A stretch of 64,000 bases of DNA from Zygaena filipendulae (taxonomy: Eukaryota > Arthropoda > Insecta > Lepidoptera > Zygaenidae), in the NCBI GenBank assembly GCA_907165275.2, contig OU015678.1, positions 62,001-126,000 on the forward strand, written 5' to 3'. Made by a program: the position numbers and the translations under genes. The notes beneath the pieces were generated by a model. It was not told the origin of the DNA, searched no databases, and was given only the letters and a program-made list of their open reading frames with translations. Below, piece after piece: positions 52,702 through 63,699 of the stretch (the first letter of the stretch is position 1; each line of letters starts with the position of its first letter).

Positions 52702-55700
52702 ATGGCGGAATCTGTAAATGTTAAACCACCTAAGCATTTAGTGGTGTCATCATCAGAAAACGCGTATACTGCCTGGAAATCGTGGTATCAACAGTTCCAG
52801 TGGTATGCTACGGCAACAAACCTAGAGGCGAAGAAGCCCGCAGTACAAGTTGCCATATTTATGTCATGCATTGGGCCGGACGCCGCGGTTATCTATAACA
52901 CATTTAATTTATCCGAATCCGATGCAAAATCGTTAGAAGTGGTCACAGAACACTTCATTCGACACTTTACTCCACAAATTAATGAGACATACGAACGATA
53001 TACCTTTAATTCAATTGTACAACAAGAAGGACAAACCTTTGACGAGTTCTTGACAAAACTCAAAAGCAAGGTGAGAACATGTGGATACGGTGCATTAGAA
53101 GAAAGCATTATACGTGACCGAATAGTACTGGGAACAATAAGCGACATTATAAGGGAGAAATTGCTCGCTGAACCCAAACTTAGCCTACAAAAAACAATTG
53201 ATATATGTCGTTCAGTAGAACAAGCAAAAAACCAAGTAAAAACAATGAAACAAGCCCCAGCAGTAGAAACTATTACATATAATTCAAAAAATAAAAACAT
53301 AGAAAAAAAAGCTAAAGAAAAAGAATTATTTCAATGTGGACGGTGCGATACAAAACATGGGCGCCGAGCTTGCCCAGCATTTGGAAAGGTCTGTAGACTT
53401 TGTAATCGAAAAAACCACCTCCCAAAGTGCTGCAAACTGAAAAAAGTGGAAACAGTTACAACGCAAGATTGTGAATCAACTTCGGATGAAGACAGCTATT
53501 CAGATTTGTTTGTGGGGGCATTGGAAATAGATAGTGATATTGACACAGAAGATTGGTTTGAAAATGCATTGCTTTCAGGCAAGACAAAAATAAAATTCAA
53601 ATTAGATTCTGGTAGCCAATGCAATGTTATTTCTAAAACTATTATAGACAAAATCAAAGCAGTGATAAAACCATCCTCGACAAGATTTTTGACATCATTT
53701 TCTAATCATAGAATGTCAGTTATTGGTGAAGCATTTGTTGAGACTCAGATTAAGGGCACTAAACTGACGGTAAGGTATATGATAGTTCAAAATAATGTCA
53801 GCCCAATACTTGGTAAAGCCACTTGTATTAAATTCGGCCTCATTAAAAGACTTGACATGCTATCAGCTGATGATGACCTCTTTGATGGTGTAGGATGTTT
53901 GAAACAATTCAAATATGATATTGACCTTATAGAAAATCCAAAGTTGCCCATATGTCCAGCTAGGAAAATACCACATACAATTAGAGAACAAGTTAAGAAA
54001 GAGTTAGATAATATGGTTACTCAAGGAATAATAATGCCAGTTACCAAACCTACACCAGCTGTATCACCGATGGTAGTTGTCAGAAAAAACAATAAAATAA
54101 GACTTTGTATCGATCCATCAGCAATTAATAAAAGTCTTAAAAGAAGACACTATCCATTAAACACAATTGATGAGATAACAGCTAGAATTAATGGATCTAA
54201 GTGGTTTACACTATTAGACTGCAAAAAAGGCTTTTGGCAACTCAAAGTCACACCTCGCACTTCCGATTATTTAACATTTAGCACACCATTTGGAAGGTAC
54301 TCTTGCCTAAGAATGCCATTTGGTTTAGCATCAGCTCCTGAGGTATTTCAACAGGTGATGAGTTCTTTGCTAACAGACATTAAGAATGTAGAAGTTTCAA
54401 TGGACGATGTACTCATCCATGCTTCAACCAAAGAAGAGCTAGATAAGTTAACAAGACAAGTGTTTGAGCAATATAGAAAATCAGGACTCAAGTTAAATAA
54501 AGACAAATGTGTTTTCAAAGTACAGACGGTTAAGTTTTTGGGACACATTGTTAGCAGTGATGGGCTTAAACCAGATCCAGAAAAATTGGAAACAATTAAT
54601 AAAATTAAGAGACCGGAAAATGTAAAAGAGCTACAAAGATTTCTTGGCTTAATAACTTACTTATCTAAATTTATAAAAAACTTAGCTGATATTACAGTTC
54701 CATTAAGGGCACTCTTACAGAAAAACACAGAATGGTACTGGGATGTGGACCAAGAAAATGCTTTTAAAAGACTAAAACAAATACTCCAGAAACCACCAGT
54801 ATTAGGATATTATAATACAAAACTCCCAATCCTATTATCTGTAGATGCCAGCAGCTATGCTTGCGGTGGAGTGATGATTCAAGACAGTAAACCCATAGCA
54901 TACTGTGCCAAATCATTTACAAAAACTGAACAAGGATACAGCCAACTAGAAAAAGAAGCCAATGCCATATTAGTCGCATGCAAAAAGTTCCACAGCTACA
55001 TATGGGGCTGTAAAGATTTAACCATCGAGTCCGATCACAAGCCATTAGAAACTATTTTTAAAAAACCACTTACAGAGGCACCACCAAGACTACAAAGAAT
55101 GCTCTATCAAATTATGCCATACAATCCAAGAATTGTATATAAAAAAGGAACAGAAATGCATGTAGCTGATGCACTTAGCAGGGATTGCAAAGATATAAGT
55201 TCCGAAAAGTTTGATGACGGATTGCAAATATGCTTAGTGATCCCATTTTCTGATCAACGCATAAATGAACTAAAACAAGAAATTCAACAAAATAAGGAAT
55301 TGATGAATTTGAAACAAATTATTTTAAAAGGGTGGCCAAGGAATATACATGAGCTTGAAGATGATTTGAAAAAATATTGGTACTATAGAGAAACACTTAG
55401 TGTTCATGACAAAATTATTTTAAAAAATGATAGGGTTTTAGTGCCCAAGAAAATGATACCATTAGTTATGAAACATTGCCATCTCGGCCATAAAGGCGTA
55501 CAAGGCACGTTGAGGCTGGCGAGAGATAACTTATTTTGGCCAGACATGACCAAAGATCTTACGGCTTATGTAAAAAGTTGCAAGATATGTAATAAACTAC
55601 AAAAAGATAGTGCAATGGAACCCATACTATTGCAACAAGCCCCAAAACTGCCATGGAGTACAGTCGCGTCCGATCTTTTTCATTTAAAAGGTAAAGATTA

Positions 55701-56574
55701 TATTTTAATAGCGGATGCCTACTCAGGATATTTTGATTTTAAAGAACTCTCATCTTTAAATAGCACAGCTGTAATCAGAAAATTAAAGACGTGGTTTGCT
55801 ACATTTGGCATACCAGAGATATTACAGTCAGATGGAGGAAAACAGTATGATTGTGAAGAATTCCGGAGATTTTCAAAAGAACGGAAATTTAAACATAGGA
55901 TATCTAGTCCACACTTTCCCAGATCAAACGGGTTAGCAGAGCGTTACGTACAAGAAGCGAAATGCTTGCTAAAGAAATGCCTGGAGGAAGAATCCGACGT
56001 TCAACTTGCACTGCTACACCATAGGAATACGCCACGGCCGGAGCTTGGATCTCCAGCTCAACGACTAATGAGCCGTAGAACTCGAACCTTATTGTTGACC
56101 AATAACAAGCTGCTAAAACCGAAAGTTATTACTAAGGTCCCATACAATCTAAACAAAAATAAAAAAATGGAAAAATTGCAAGCAGACAGAGGTAAAAAAG
56201 ACATGGCAACACATAGCCCAGGTGATAGTGTTCTTGTCAGACAGAGTCACAAACTATGGATACCAGCCAAAATCATATCACAATCAGCAGAAGGGCCACG
56301 CTCCTATGTTGTGAAGACACAAGATGGAAGCACGCTTAGAAGAAATAATTGGCACTTGAAAAAATACAATGAACCCAATAATGATGATTTTATATTTTTA
56401 GATACTCCAACAACCTACTCCGACATAGACTCTACGATGAAAGAGATCCCGAATGGAGAGCCATCTACAGATAGAGACCAGTCAACAGGGACGGAAACAT
56501 CGGAAGATATTCAGCCCGTGGTTACCACCAGAAGTGGAAGGGTTATAAATTTACCAAAAAGATACAAAGACTAA
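52702..56574 (+). CDS. Gag-Pol polyprotein of the Ty3/gypsy element
   Basis: 1290 residues, one frame. Gag ~1-250 ends in a zinc knuckle CRLCNRKNHLPKC (~231-243), preceded by a CxxC. Protease: LDSGSQCNVIS (~301-311). Reverse transcriptase ~420-640: CIDPSAINK, FTLLDCKKGFWQL and catalytic VSMDDVLIH (Met in place of the usual Tyr). RNase H: LSVDASSYACGGV (~712) and ESDHKPLE. Integrase: HHCC finger (HCHLGHKGVQGT ... CKICNK), then the D-D-E core (VASDLFHLK, LQSDGGKQYD, NGLAERYVQEAK). The C-terminal extension is Gly/Thr/Lys-rich. Gag and Pol are fused with no frameshift, so Pol would be made at the same level as Gag. No env. All catalytic residues I can see are present. Confidence 0.96.
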   Translation: MAESVNVKPPKHLVVSSSENAYTAWKSWYQQFQWYATATNLEAKKPAVQVAIFMSCIGPDAAVIYNTFNLSESDAKSLEVVTEHFIRHFTPQINETYERYTFNSIVQQEGQTFDEFLTKLKSKVRTCGYGALEESIIRDRIVLGTISDIIREKLLAEPKLSLQKTIDICRSVEQAKNQVKTMKQAPAVETITYNSKNKNIEKKAKEKELFQCGRCDTKHGRRACPAFGKVCRLCNRKNHLPKCCKLKKVETVTTQDCESTSDEDSYSDLFVGALEIDSDIDTEDWFENALLSGKTKIKFKLDSGSQCNVISKTIIDKIKAVIKPSSTRFLTSFSNHRMSVIGEAFVETQIKGTKLTVRYMIVQNNVSPILGKATCIKFGLIKRLDMLSADDDLFDGVGCLKQFKYDIDLIENPKLPICPARKIPHTIREQVKKELDNMVTQGIIMPVTKPTPAVSPMVVVRKNNKIRLCIDPSAINKSLKRRHYPLNTIDEITARINGSKWFTLLDCKKGFWQLKVTPRTSDYLTFSTPFGRYSCLRMPFGLASAPEVFQQVMSSLLTDIKNVEVSMDDVLIHASTKEELDKLTRQVFEQYRKSGLKLNKDKCVFKVQTVKFLGHIVSSDGLKPDPEKLETINKIKRPENVKELQRFLGLITYLSKFIKNLADITVPLRALLQKNTEWYWDVDQENAFKRLKQILQKPPVLGYYNTKLPILLSVDASSYACGGVMIQDSKPIAYCAKSFTKTEQGYSQLEKEANAILVACKKFHSYIWGCKDLTIESDHKPLETIFKKPLTEAPPRLQRMLYQIMPYNPRIVYKKGTEMHVADALSRDCKDISSEKFDDGLQICLVIPFSDQRINELKQEIQQNKELMNLKQIILKGWPRNIHELEDDLKKYWYYRETLSVHDKIILKNDRVLVPKKMIPLVMKHCHLGHKGVQGTLRLARDNLFWPDMTKDLTAYVKSCKICNKLQKDSAMEPILLQQAPKLPWSTVASDLFHLKGKDYILIADAYSGYFDFKELSSLNSTAVIRKLKTWFATFGIPEILQSDGGKQYDCEEFRRFSKERKFKHRISSPHFPRSNGLAERYVQEAKCLLKKCLEEESDVQLALLHHRNTPRPELGSPAQRLMSRRTRTLLLTNNKLLKPKVITKVPYNLNKNKKMEKLQADRGKKDMATHSPGDSVLVRQSHKLWIPAKIISQSAEGPRSYVVKTQDGSTLRRNNWHLKKYNEPNNDDFIFLDTPTTYSDIDSTMKEIPNGEPSTDRDQSTGTETSEDIQPVVTTRSGRVINLPKRYKD

Positions 56575-56587
56575 TTGGATTTTCATA

Positions 56588-56603
56588 AAGAAAAAAAGGG
56601 GGA
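56588..56603 (+). other. Polypurine tract
   Basis: A purine run (AAGAAAAAAAGGGGGA) ending at the base before the 3' LTR. Primes plus-strand synthesis in LTR elements. Confidence 0.8.
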
Positions 56604-56756
56604 TGTCAAGGAATAGCCTATGTCATCGTTGGTCTATGACATGGCAACCCCACAACAACAACAACCATACACACTACGCAGTTATCTTGTATTATTAAAA
56701 TAAATAAATGAACAACAATTACTTCAGTGATTCAAATGTAAAGTGTTTGATTTACA
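56604..56756 (+). repeat. 3' LTR of the gypsy element
   Basis: 153 bp, by eye identical to the 5' LTR, followed by the CTTAT target duplicate. Confidence 0.95.
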
Positions 56757-56761
56757 CTTAT

Positions 56762-57727
56762 TATATAAAATCTAGTTTTATATTAGATATACTGAGTATG
56801 TATTACATGTTATAGTCTCACTTCCTCAAGTTCATATAAAATTTTTGCTCACACATAATATACACATAAACCTAAATAATTGTTCAATTGAGAGACGTCA
56901 ATACTTAAAGAATTAGAAGGTGAATGAATAGTAATGTCAATAATACTTATTAAATTATTTTGTCGACTTTTTCTTAGAAAGAAAGGACAAAAACTTTTTC
57001 GTAGAAAGGTCAATTCTGTACATTGAATAGGTATATATTCGAAACTAATATTGGAGGTTGAATGGTGATCGATACTGATGCCAAAAATGCAATCAGTAAT
57101 TTTTTTGTCTGTCTGTCTGTATGTGCACGCATGGGTCAAAAACTACTGAAGGGATTTTAACCAAACTTGGTACGATTGTAGTCCATACTCCTGGGCAGGT
57201 TAAAAGCTATATTATATAACGCTAAGACACATAGGAGCTGAGCAGTGACGATCAATTTGAAGCAAGTCGGATGAAAATGCGCTTTCGAGCTCTTATCCTC
57301 GCATACGTTTACTCAATCACGCAAAAACGGCTGAACGGATTTGGATGAAATTTGGCATGCACGTTGTCAGGGATATATAGAAGGACATAAGGTACTTTTT
57401 ATCCCGGAATTCACACGGGAACTCTGCGGGTGAAACCGCAGGGCACAGCTAATTTTCAATATTTACGAATACCTATTTGAAAAAAAAGGTTCGATATTAT
57501 TATTATCATTTTATTTGCCTTTGGTGTTTGTAGAGTATACCTATATGTATGTACCTTTAGGACTTTAGATCAATCGAAAACAAAGACATCTGATTCAATT
57601 AAGACCCCAAGACCATCGACCACCGCTGTTGCATTATATTATTACCTATCCATCTTTCCACGTTTTTTTTAAGAGTAGGTAGGAATCCTTTGGTATCACC
57701 TTGAAGTACAATAGGCTTGTTTCCGGG
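56762..57727. other. Intergenic with RTE-like fragment
   Basis: 57290-57455 reads on the minus strand as an RTE-like end (GCTGTGCCCTGCGGTTTCACCCG; CAACGTGCATGCCAAATTTCATCC). No gene recognised. Confidence 0.5.
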
Positions 57728-57966
57728 GTATGAAAATCAAAATCCCATCAAAAACAAACTTGTAAAAAAGTCCAAGTCTCGCAACTCAGTTCTTCTACAG
57801 TAAAAAGTTGTGAGATCAATGTAATACCAAGTCGGTTAATTTATTCAGTGCCTACTTAAGGGTCCTTCTGTCTAAAGTTATCATGTTATAAGCTAATCTA
57901 ATAACATTTTATAGTGACCATATCAAATTTAAAAATCTTTTATGTTTTAAATACTTAGATTGATTG
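57728..57966. repeat. Dispersed repeat, inverted copy of 43451-43696
   Basis: ATCCCATCAAAAACAAACTTG ... TCTTTTATGTTTTAAAT. Same family as 43451-43696, opposite orientation. Confidence 0.8.
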
Positions 57967-58044
57967 GCTTGGCGATCACGTGAAAACACAACGTATCTCA
58001 CAAGTAATACATATTATAATTAAATTAGATAGTTTAGAACCATA

Positions 58045-58915
58045 ATCTGGGGGCACGGCAGTGCCCCCGCCAAGTCGAGCAACAAAAGCGGCACGGCCGT
58101 ACTATATCCTTTTCTCGAAGCAATTCAGGCCATTTTCGACCCCCTATAACTTCGTTGTGGATAAAACTAGAAGCCTAAATTTTTAGTAAACAAGCAGGTA
58201 TTGTATAAAGACGGTATAATTTAAATTTCATTCGATTTGAACCAGTAGTTTAAGAATTATAACTCGTCAAAGTTCCTTAATTTTGTAGGTCACTCACTCA
58301 CTCACTGACCGATCATCAAAACTCTAAGGCACTTCTAGCAGACATAGAAGTTTGAAATTTAGAATACAATTAGTGTTTATTGTATAAATTAAGGAAAAAC
58401 TAAAATATTTTGCAATTTCAGTCCAGTTTTCTAGATACACCAACTGCATAAATAACTTTGTAATCCCATATAAATGTATGGAATTACAAAGTTATATATG
58501 CAGTTATATGTACCAACTGCACAAATAACTTTGTAATCCCATATAAATATATGAGACTAGCTGTTCCCCGCGGTTTCACCCGCGTTAATTTCGGAGATCC
58601 CGCGGGAATTCAGAGACGCAAAGTAGTTAGTACCCTATATCCCTAGGTTTTCTTTACCCCTGACAACGTGCATGCAAAATTTCATGAGATTTCACCAGCG
58701 TTAATTTCGGAGATCCTTCGGGAATTCCGAGATAAAATTACCCTAATCTGAATGTTCCAAAGATTTTCATGAAATTTTGTATACAGGGGATTTCGGGGGC
58801 CATAAATCGATCTAGCTAGGATTCATTTCTGGAATTCCCGCGCGAACTCTGATATCAACGCGGGTGAATTAATTATTGCATACTACACGTTGTCAAGGGT
58901 ACAGGAAAGGAAATC
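58045..58915 (-). mobile_element. Right inverted arm with terminal GC hairpin
   Basis: Reverse complement of 45678-46562. Hairpin GGGGGCACGGCAGTGCCCCC at 58049-58068. The loop base differs from the left arm, and the GTGA array is shorter. Confidence 0.6.
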
Positions 58916-59220
58916 CTAGATCCGCGCCTGTCGCAGATGGCCACACTATCAACTGGCTATACAAAGAGTATATTATAACCACCTTTAGGTTTAGACCTAG
59001 TACCTACCTAACCTAGGAGCGTCGCTGCAGTATAAATTTTGTTTTGTATAATTATGGTGATTTTTATGCCAAATAAAATTTATTTATTTCTTTCTTTCAT
59101 TCTTAACAAACCAACAAACATTCTCATTTACTTATAGATAACTAGGTGTCCCCCGCGGTTTCACCAGCAGTAATTTCGGAGTTCCCACGAGAATTCCAGG
59201 CTGAAATATAGGTAGGTATA
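58916..59220. other. Intergenic with RTE-like fragment
   Basis: RTE-like fragment at 59145-59213, later split by the SINE at 59221. No gene. Confidence 0.5.
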
Positions 59221-59581
59221 GGTTCTACAGCAATGATAGCTCAGTGGTTGGTGCGTTCAGATCAAACGCCGCATGGCGTAGGTTCAAACCCTAACAATGA
59301 GCTTGAGCTGTCGGTGAAGGAAAACATCGTGAGGAAACCATAGCATGGTGGTAGGGCGCTCTCTAGTGCCCGGCTGGCTAGCTACCACCTTCAAGTTGCA
59401 AATCTGTCGCTGAGCACCTAACGGTGTGTTCCGGCAGCCCCACTTGAAAGCCAGTTCCCATCCCCATTCCAGGTCGGCAACGCACCTGCATGCCTTCTGG
59501 TGTTGCAGATGTCTATGGGCAGCGGTAATCACTTACCATCAGGTGTACCACTTGCCCGTTTGCCCTCTATGACATAAAAAA
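59221..59581 (+). mobile_element. tRNA-derived SINE with target-site duplication
   Basis: Promoter boxes: A box near GATAGCTCAGTGG (59236-59248), B box GGTTCAAACC (59281-59290). The body ends CACTTACCATCAGGTGTACCACTTGCCCGTTTGCC and an A-run. AGGTATA flanks both sides (59214-59220 and 59582-59588), a 7-bp target-site duplication. It is inserted in an RTE-like fragment that resumes at 59590. Confidence 0.9.
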
Positions 59582-60508
59582 AGGTATAAACCTTCCTCAT
59601 GAATCACTCTATCTATTGGTGAAAACCGCATGAAAATCGGTTGCGTAGTTTTAAAGATCTAAGCATACATAAGGACAGACAGACAGCGGGAAACAACTTT
59701 TTTACACTATGTTAGTGATGTTACTTCGCATTCTTTTATCTGTGGATTGAGTGAATAAAACATGTCAAATATTGTGAAACATAAATTTTATTATTTTCTA
59801 CTTACATTAACTTAGTAAGGCAGCTCTCTAAGGCCGGCACACATAGTACAGATCTCACTCCGATTCCAACTCACATTCTCCTGATATGTTATTTAACCAA
59901 CAGACGACAATAGAATTTCGACACTCGTCAAATCTTTGAGGTCATCCTTTTGGGGAATTTCGTGATTTTTCGACCCCTCCCCGAGGGCGTAGCGAGTTCC
60001 AGGCAAGGGGGGCAGCTGCCCCTCCCTAGAGGTGCAGGAATGCTCACAAACCGTAAAGTAAAGCTGTTAAAACGGTTTTGTGAAGAACCTCGTCGACTAA
60101 ATTTTATGTAAAATAAATTCACTGATGGAACTATTTTGAATATTTTGTTATTCATTTTTAACCTAACCTGTCCCATGTAGCATTTACCTTAGATAATATA
60201 TTCTTGATTTGTCTACACCTGCCCCCCCTTTAACAAAATCCTAGCTACGCCCTCGCCCCTCCCCTTTCTGGTCACAGTTGGTCACATTTGTGAGACCCTC
60301 TCTAGTGTGACGTCACATATTTTGCACTTCTAATCTATAGAATTTATTCAATGAAAACAGCAGTTCCGACTAAACAATTCATATCTTATGCCCATAGAAA
60401 TGGAGTTAGAAGTTTTTCGTTAATACTTCGATGTATTAAGATTTTGAAATGTGACGTCACGACCCGCCTCCCCCCTGACGTGTGACGCACTTTATGAATG
60501 ACTCTTTA
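59582..60508. other. Intergenic; possible foldback element
   Basis: 59968-60263 has inverted ends (CCTCCCCGAGGGCGTAGCGAG and its counterpart CTAGCTACGCCCTCG.CCCTCCCC), suggesting a ~300-bp foldback element. No gene. Confidence 0.4.
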
Positions 60509-60596
60509 GGCCTTTTGCACATTATAAGAGATCTTCTTGTGTTCTATCTAGGAGTCATTAAGACACAAGAAAATTTCTTATAATGTGCAAAAGGCC
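60509..60596. mobile_element. 88-bp foldback (MITE-like) element
   Basis: GGCCTTTTGCACATTATAAGA (60509-60529) is mirrored by TTTCTTATAATGTGCAAAAGGCC at the right end. Confidence 0.75.
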
Positions 60597-60944
60597 TTAT
60601 TGCGACAGTAATAAATGTGGAGGGCTGAGAAGAGTTTACAAATAGATTCCGACTCTATATAACTGGGTCAGGGCAGTGATGAGTGTGGGCACTCACCGTG
60701 CAATAAAGTGTTCGACTGTACACGTGCATAGATGAAGTGTCGTAGGTACAGAGAATAGCTGTTCCTCGCCCGCGCTATCTTCGGAGTTCCCGCGGGAATC
60801 CCGGAATACAATGTAGCCAATGTTACTCAGGGATGATGTAGCATGGTGAAAGAATTTTTGAAATCGTCCAACTAACAAACAGAGAAAAAATTAAATCTTT
60901 CACCTTTATAATATTACCTAGTTTAGAACTTAATAAGACTTTGT
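60597..60944. other. Intergenic; RTE-like fragment
   Basis: 60760-60870 contains RTE-like motifs (AGCTGTTCC, GGAGTTCCCGCGGGAATCCCGG, CATGGTGAAAGAATTTTTGAAATCGTCC). No gene. Confidence 0.45.
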
Positions 60945-61185
60945 TATGGCCATTATTTTTGGTGGAGTTGGTTATGCCCATTATTTTTGGTGGAGTTGGT
61001 TATGCCCATTATTATTTTTGGTGGAATTGGTTATGCCCATTATTATTTTTGGTGGAGTTGGTTATGCCCATTATTTTTGGTGGAGTCGGTTATGCCCATT
61101 ATTTTTGGTGGAGTTGGTTATGCTCATCTATTTGGTGGAGTTTTTAATGCCCATTTATTTGGTGGAGTTGTTTATGCTCATTTTC
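60945..61185. repeat. Minisatellite, about 28-bp unit
   Basis: Unit CCCATTATTTTTGGTGGAGTTGGTTATG repeated about nine times with ATT insertions and substitutions. The units at the right end (ATTTGGTGGAG) are more diverged. The long ORFs across it are artefacts. Confidence 0.9.
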
Positions 61186-63699
61186 ACGGCACCAACACTC
61201 GCTCTAGACACGTGAACAATCAAACACTCGTGTGTTGTGACAACATTTAGTTAACATATTTAAATTTTAAACTTTTCTTATAATAATAACCATAATTATG
61301 CTAATTTATAGAGATTTTTTTAAACCTTACAAGTGCTATTTAAGTATTTAGAAACTACTTTCATTCGCTAATATTGTAGAATACCTATCTACAGTTTTAG
61401 ATCAATATTCAAATGAACGAGTGCTTCAGCACAAGGGTTCCGTACTTCCGTAGCGAGAAAGAAAGTTAACAGCTAAAATACTTTTTCTTTTATATTTCTT
61501 CTACTAACATAAAACGTAATTTACTAACAATCCCGCGGTTCATCCCCCGCATGAATTCCAAAAACTCCCTCGGGAACTCCAAAAAGTACACTATTTCACT
61601 CGGGGTTAGGTACTTAGGCTTCCTAAGTGTAAGAAATTTTAGAATCCATTCAGTAGTTCCGGAGATTGCCTCCTACATCCAAACTTTTTTTTTATATTAG
61701 TGCAGATATATTCAAAACTACTCGACATAATTATCTAATTCAAATTAAGTTTCGTTCGAAATGGATTTTAAGTTATCTTAATATAAACCTATCCATTATT
61801 CTTAAGTAATAAAGTGAATAAGAATGTATGTTTGGACGTAGGGTATAATCTCTGGAACTACTTTACTGAACAGATTCTAAAAACACAGTACCAGTGAATT
61901 TCTAAAATTATACTGTGTTTTTAGAAATATTAGAAATTATTTTGTACTTTTTTCTGAGTTTTATTTATACATATAAGATGCTTTGTCCTCAATTACTGTC
62001 TGACGGATCAACGCACAGCCTAAACCGCTGATCGTGGAGACCTGAACCTTGGAGGGTGTATTCTTTGTATGACATAGGCATCCGATAAGGATTTTTGAAA
62101 AATTCCAACCCCTAAGGAGGTGAAAAAGGGACACCGAAATTATTGCGGATAAAACCGCGCGGAACAGCTAGTCTACGTATAAACAGACAATTAAGTACAA
62201 CTAAACGGAGCTGGACAAAGGTCCAATATTACAATAATAATGCCTGGACATCACCAACCAGCGCCCCCTGGTCACAAACTAACCAGGCAACTAATATTAT
62301 ACTTACATTATAAACTTTGGACGCAGATAAGCAATAACATGTTAACCCACAAAATTAAGTTATTGATTCAGAACGATTTATTGCGAGCCAGAAAACGTTT
62401 TTTAATTATGTGTTTACCTTATTACGTTGCTTAAATATGTAACAATATGTTGAACATAAAAAAACGTTGACACAAAATGGCGCTCCTACTTTTAAAACAC
62501 GATTTAATCAAAATTTCTCCAGTGTGGGTTAACACACTATTGCTTATCTATGTCCATTTGTACATACCTACTTGTGGTAAATACTAAACACCCGGACACG
62601 GGGCGAGGGGCCCTTCAAATATTATTCAAGCAGAATTTTCGTAATTATTAATTAACGACACGTGGGGTTGCCACCTATTTTGTTTTTTTTTTTCAAAAAA
62701 ATATGTAGTAGTTGTATTTCGAAAAAAGCTGCAAAAATATAGTACTTTTGGGAAATACAGTACTATAAATGAATTTGACTCATAAAAATATATGAATTAA
62801 TTTTTTTTTCTAAGTATATTTTAGCTGGAATCAAGGTTGTTTTATTTCATTTTTATTTTTATTTTTTTTTATTTTAATTTTTTTTTATTTTAATTTAGAC
62901 TATCTTGGCTTTTTAACTTTTGATTATTTCGTATTTTTTGATGTTAATTAATATTTATTTCTAATTTTATTGTTACTTTTCAAAGTGTCGTTATGTTGTG
63001 TAACTAAAATAATTTTATTTTTATTTTTTAATATTTGAAATTAATTTAGATTTATTATGGATATTAATATCAATGTTTTCATTATAATTAATTATATTCT
63101 TTTTTATTTTTTAACTTGATAATATTATATGCAATTTGTAAACATATAAATTTGACATTCGTAAGAGCTGTAAACAGACCTAAATCGAAAAATAAATGAG
63201 CTTGAACTTGAACAGTACGCAGATGTTTTATCATTATTGTATCGGGCAGCATTCATCGACAAATTAAGTACATCGCGACACTAATCGTAACTAGTATGCA
63301 CCTCCACTTGGGGGTCATATTTCAATTTAATTTGCGTCTTATCTGTCATGTTTAAAATTTTTTTTTTTTTTTTGTTTTGGATGGCAATGGGTTTTTTTTA
63401 CCTGAAATAAATGATTTATATTATTAAATTGTTATTGCCAGTGTGACAGTTATGTTTTGTTGCCGAGAATGCGTTTAGACATAGACAATATTTATTCAGG
63501 AAGAATAACACTACACCTTGGTAATCGTTTCGTTCTGAAATACCCCGTGCTGCGCTGCGGGTGCGTTCCAGACCGGTCTCAGTTACATCAGTATTATATT
63601 TATCTGTGGTTAAATATAACACGCTTTGTTAACAGTTGAATCAGGGATAAAAATATAGTATTTTTCGTACTATATTATTTTTCTATAATATAATAGTAT
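61186..63699. other. AT-rich intergenic, no gene seen
   Basis: Contains RTE-like traces at 61525-61700 and 62090-62180, T/A-rich low-complexity at 62660-63130 and a T-run near 63357-63374. No coding frame convinces me. Confidence 0.5.

Larger units (their letters stand above)
52488..56761 (+). mobile_element. Complete Ty3/gypsy LTR retrotransposon
   Basis: 5-bp target-site duplication CTTAT (52488-52492 and 56757-56761), identical 153-bp LTRs, a primer-binding site, one intact Gag-Pol ORF and a polypurine tract. No envelope gene. The identical LTRs show a recent insertion. Total 4.26 kb, compact for the group. Confidence 0.97.

Noticed and set aside
60941..61250. ORFs with repeated VELVMPIIFGGVGYAH motif
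   Set aside because: Product of the 28-bp minisatellite; hydrophobic pattern is a by-product of the repeat.
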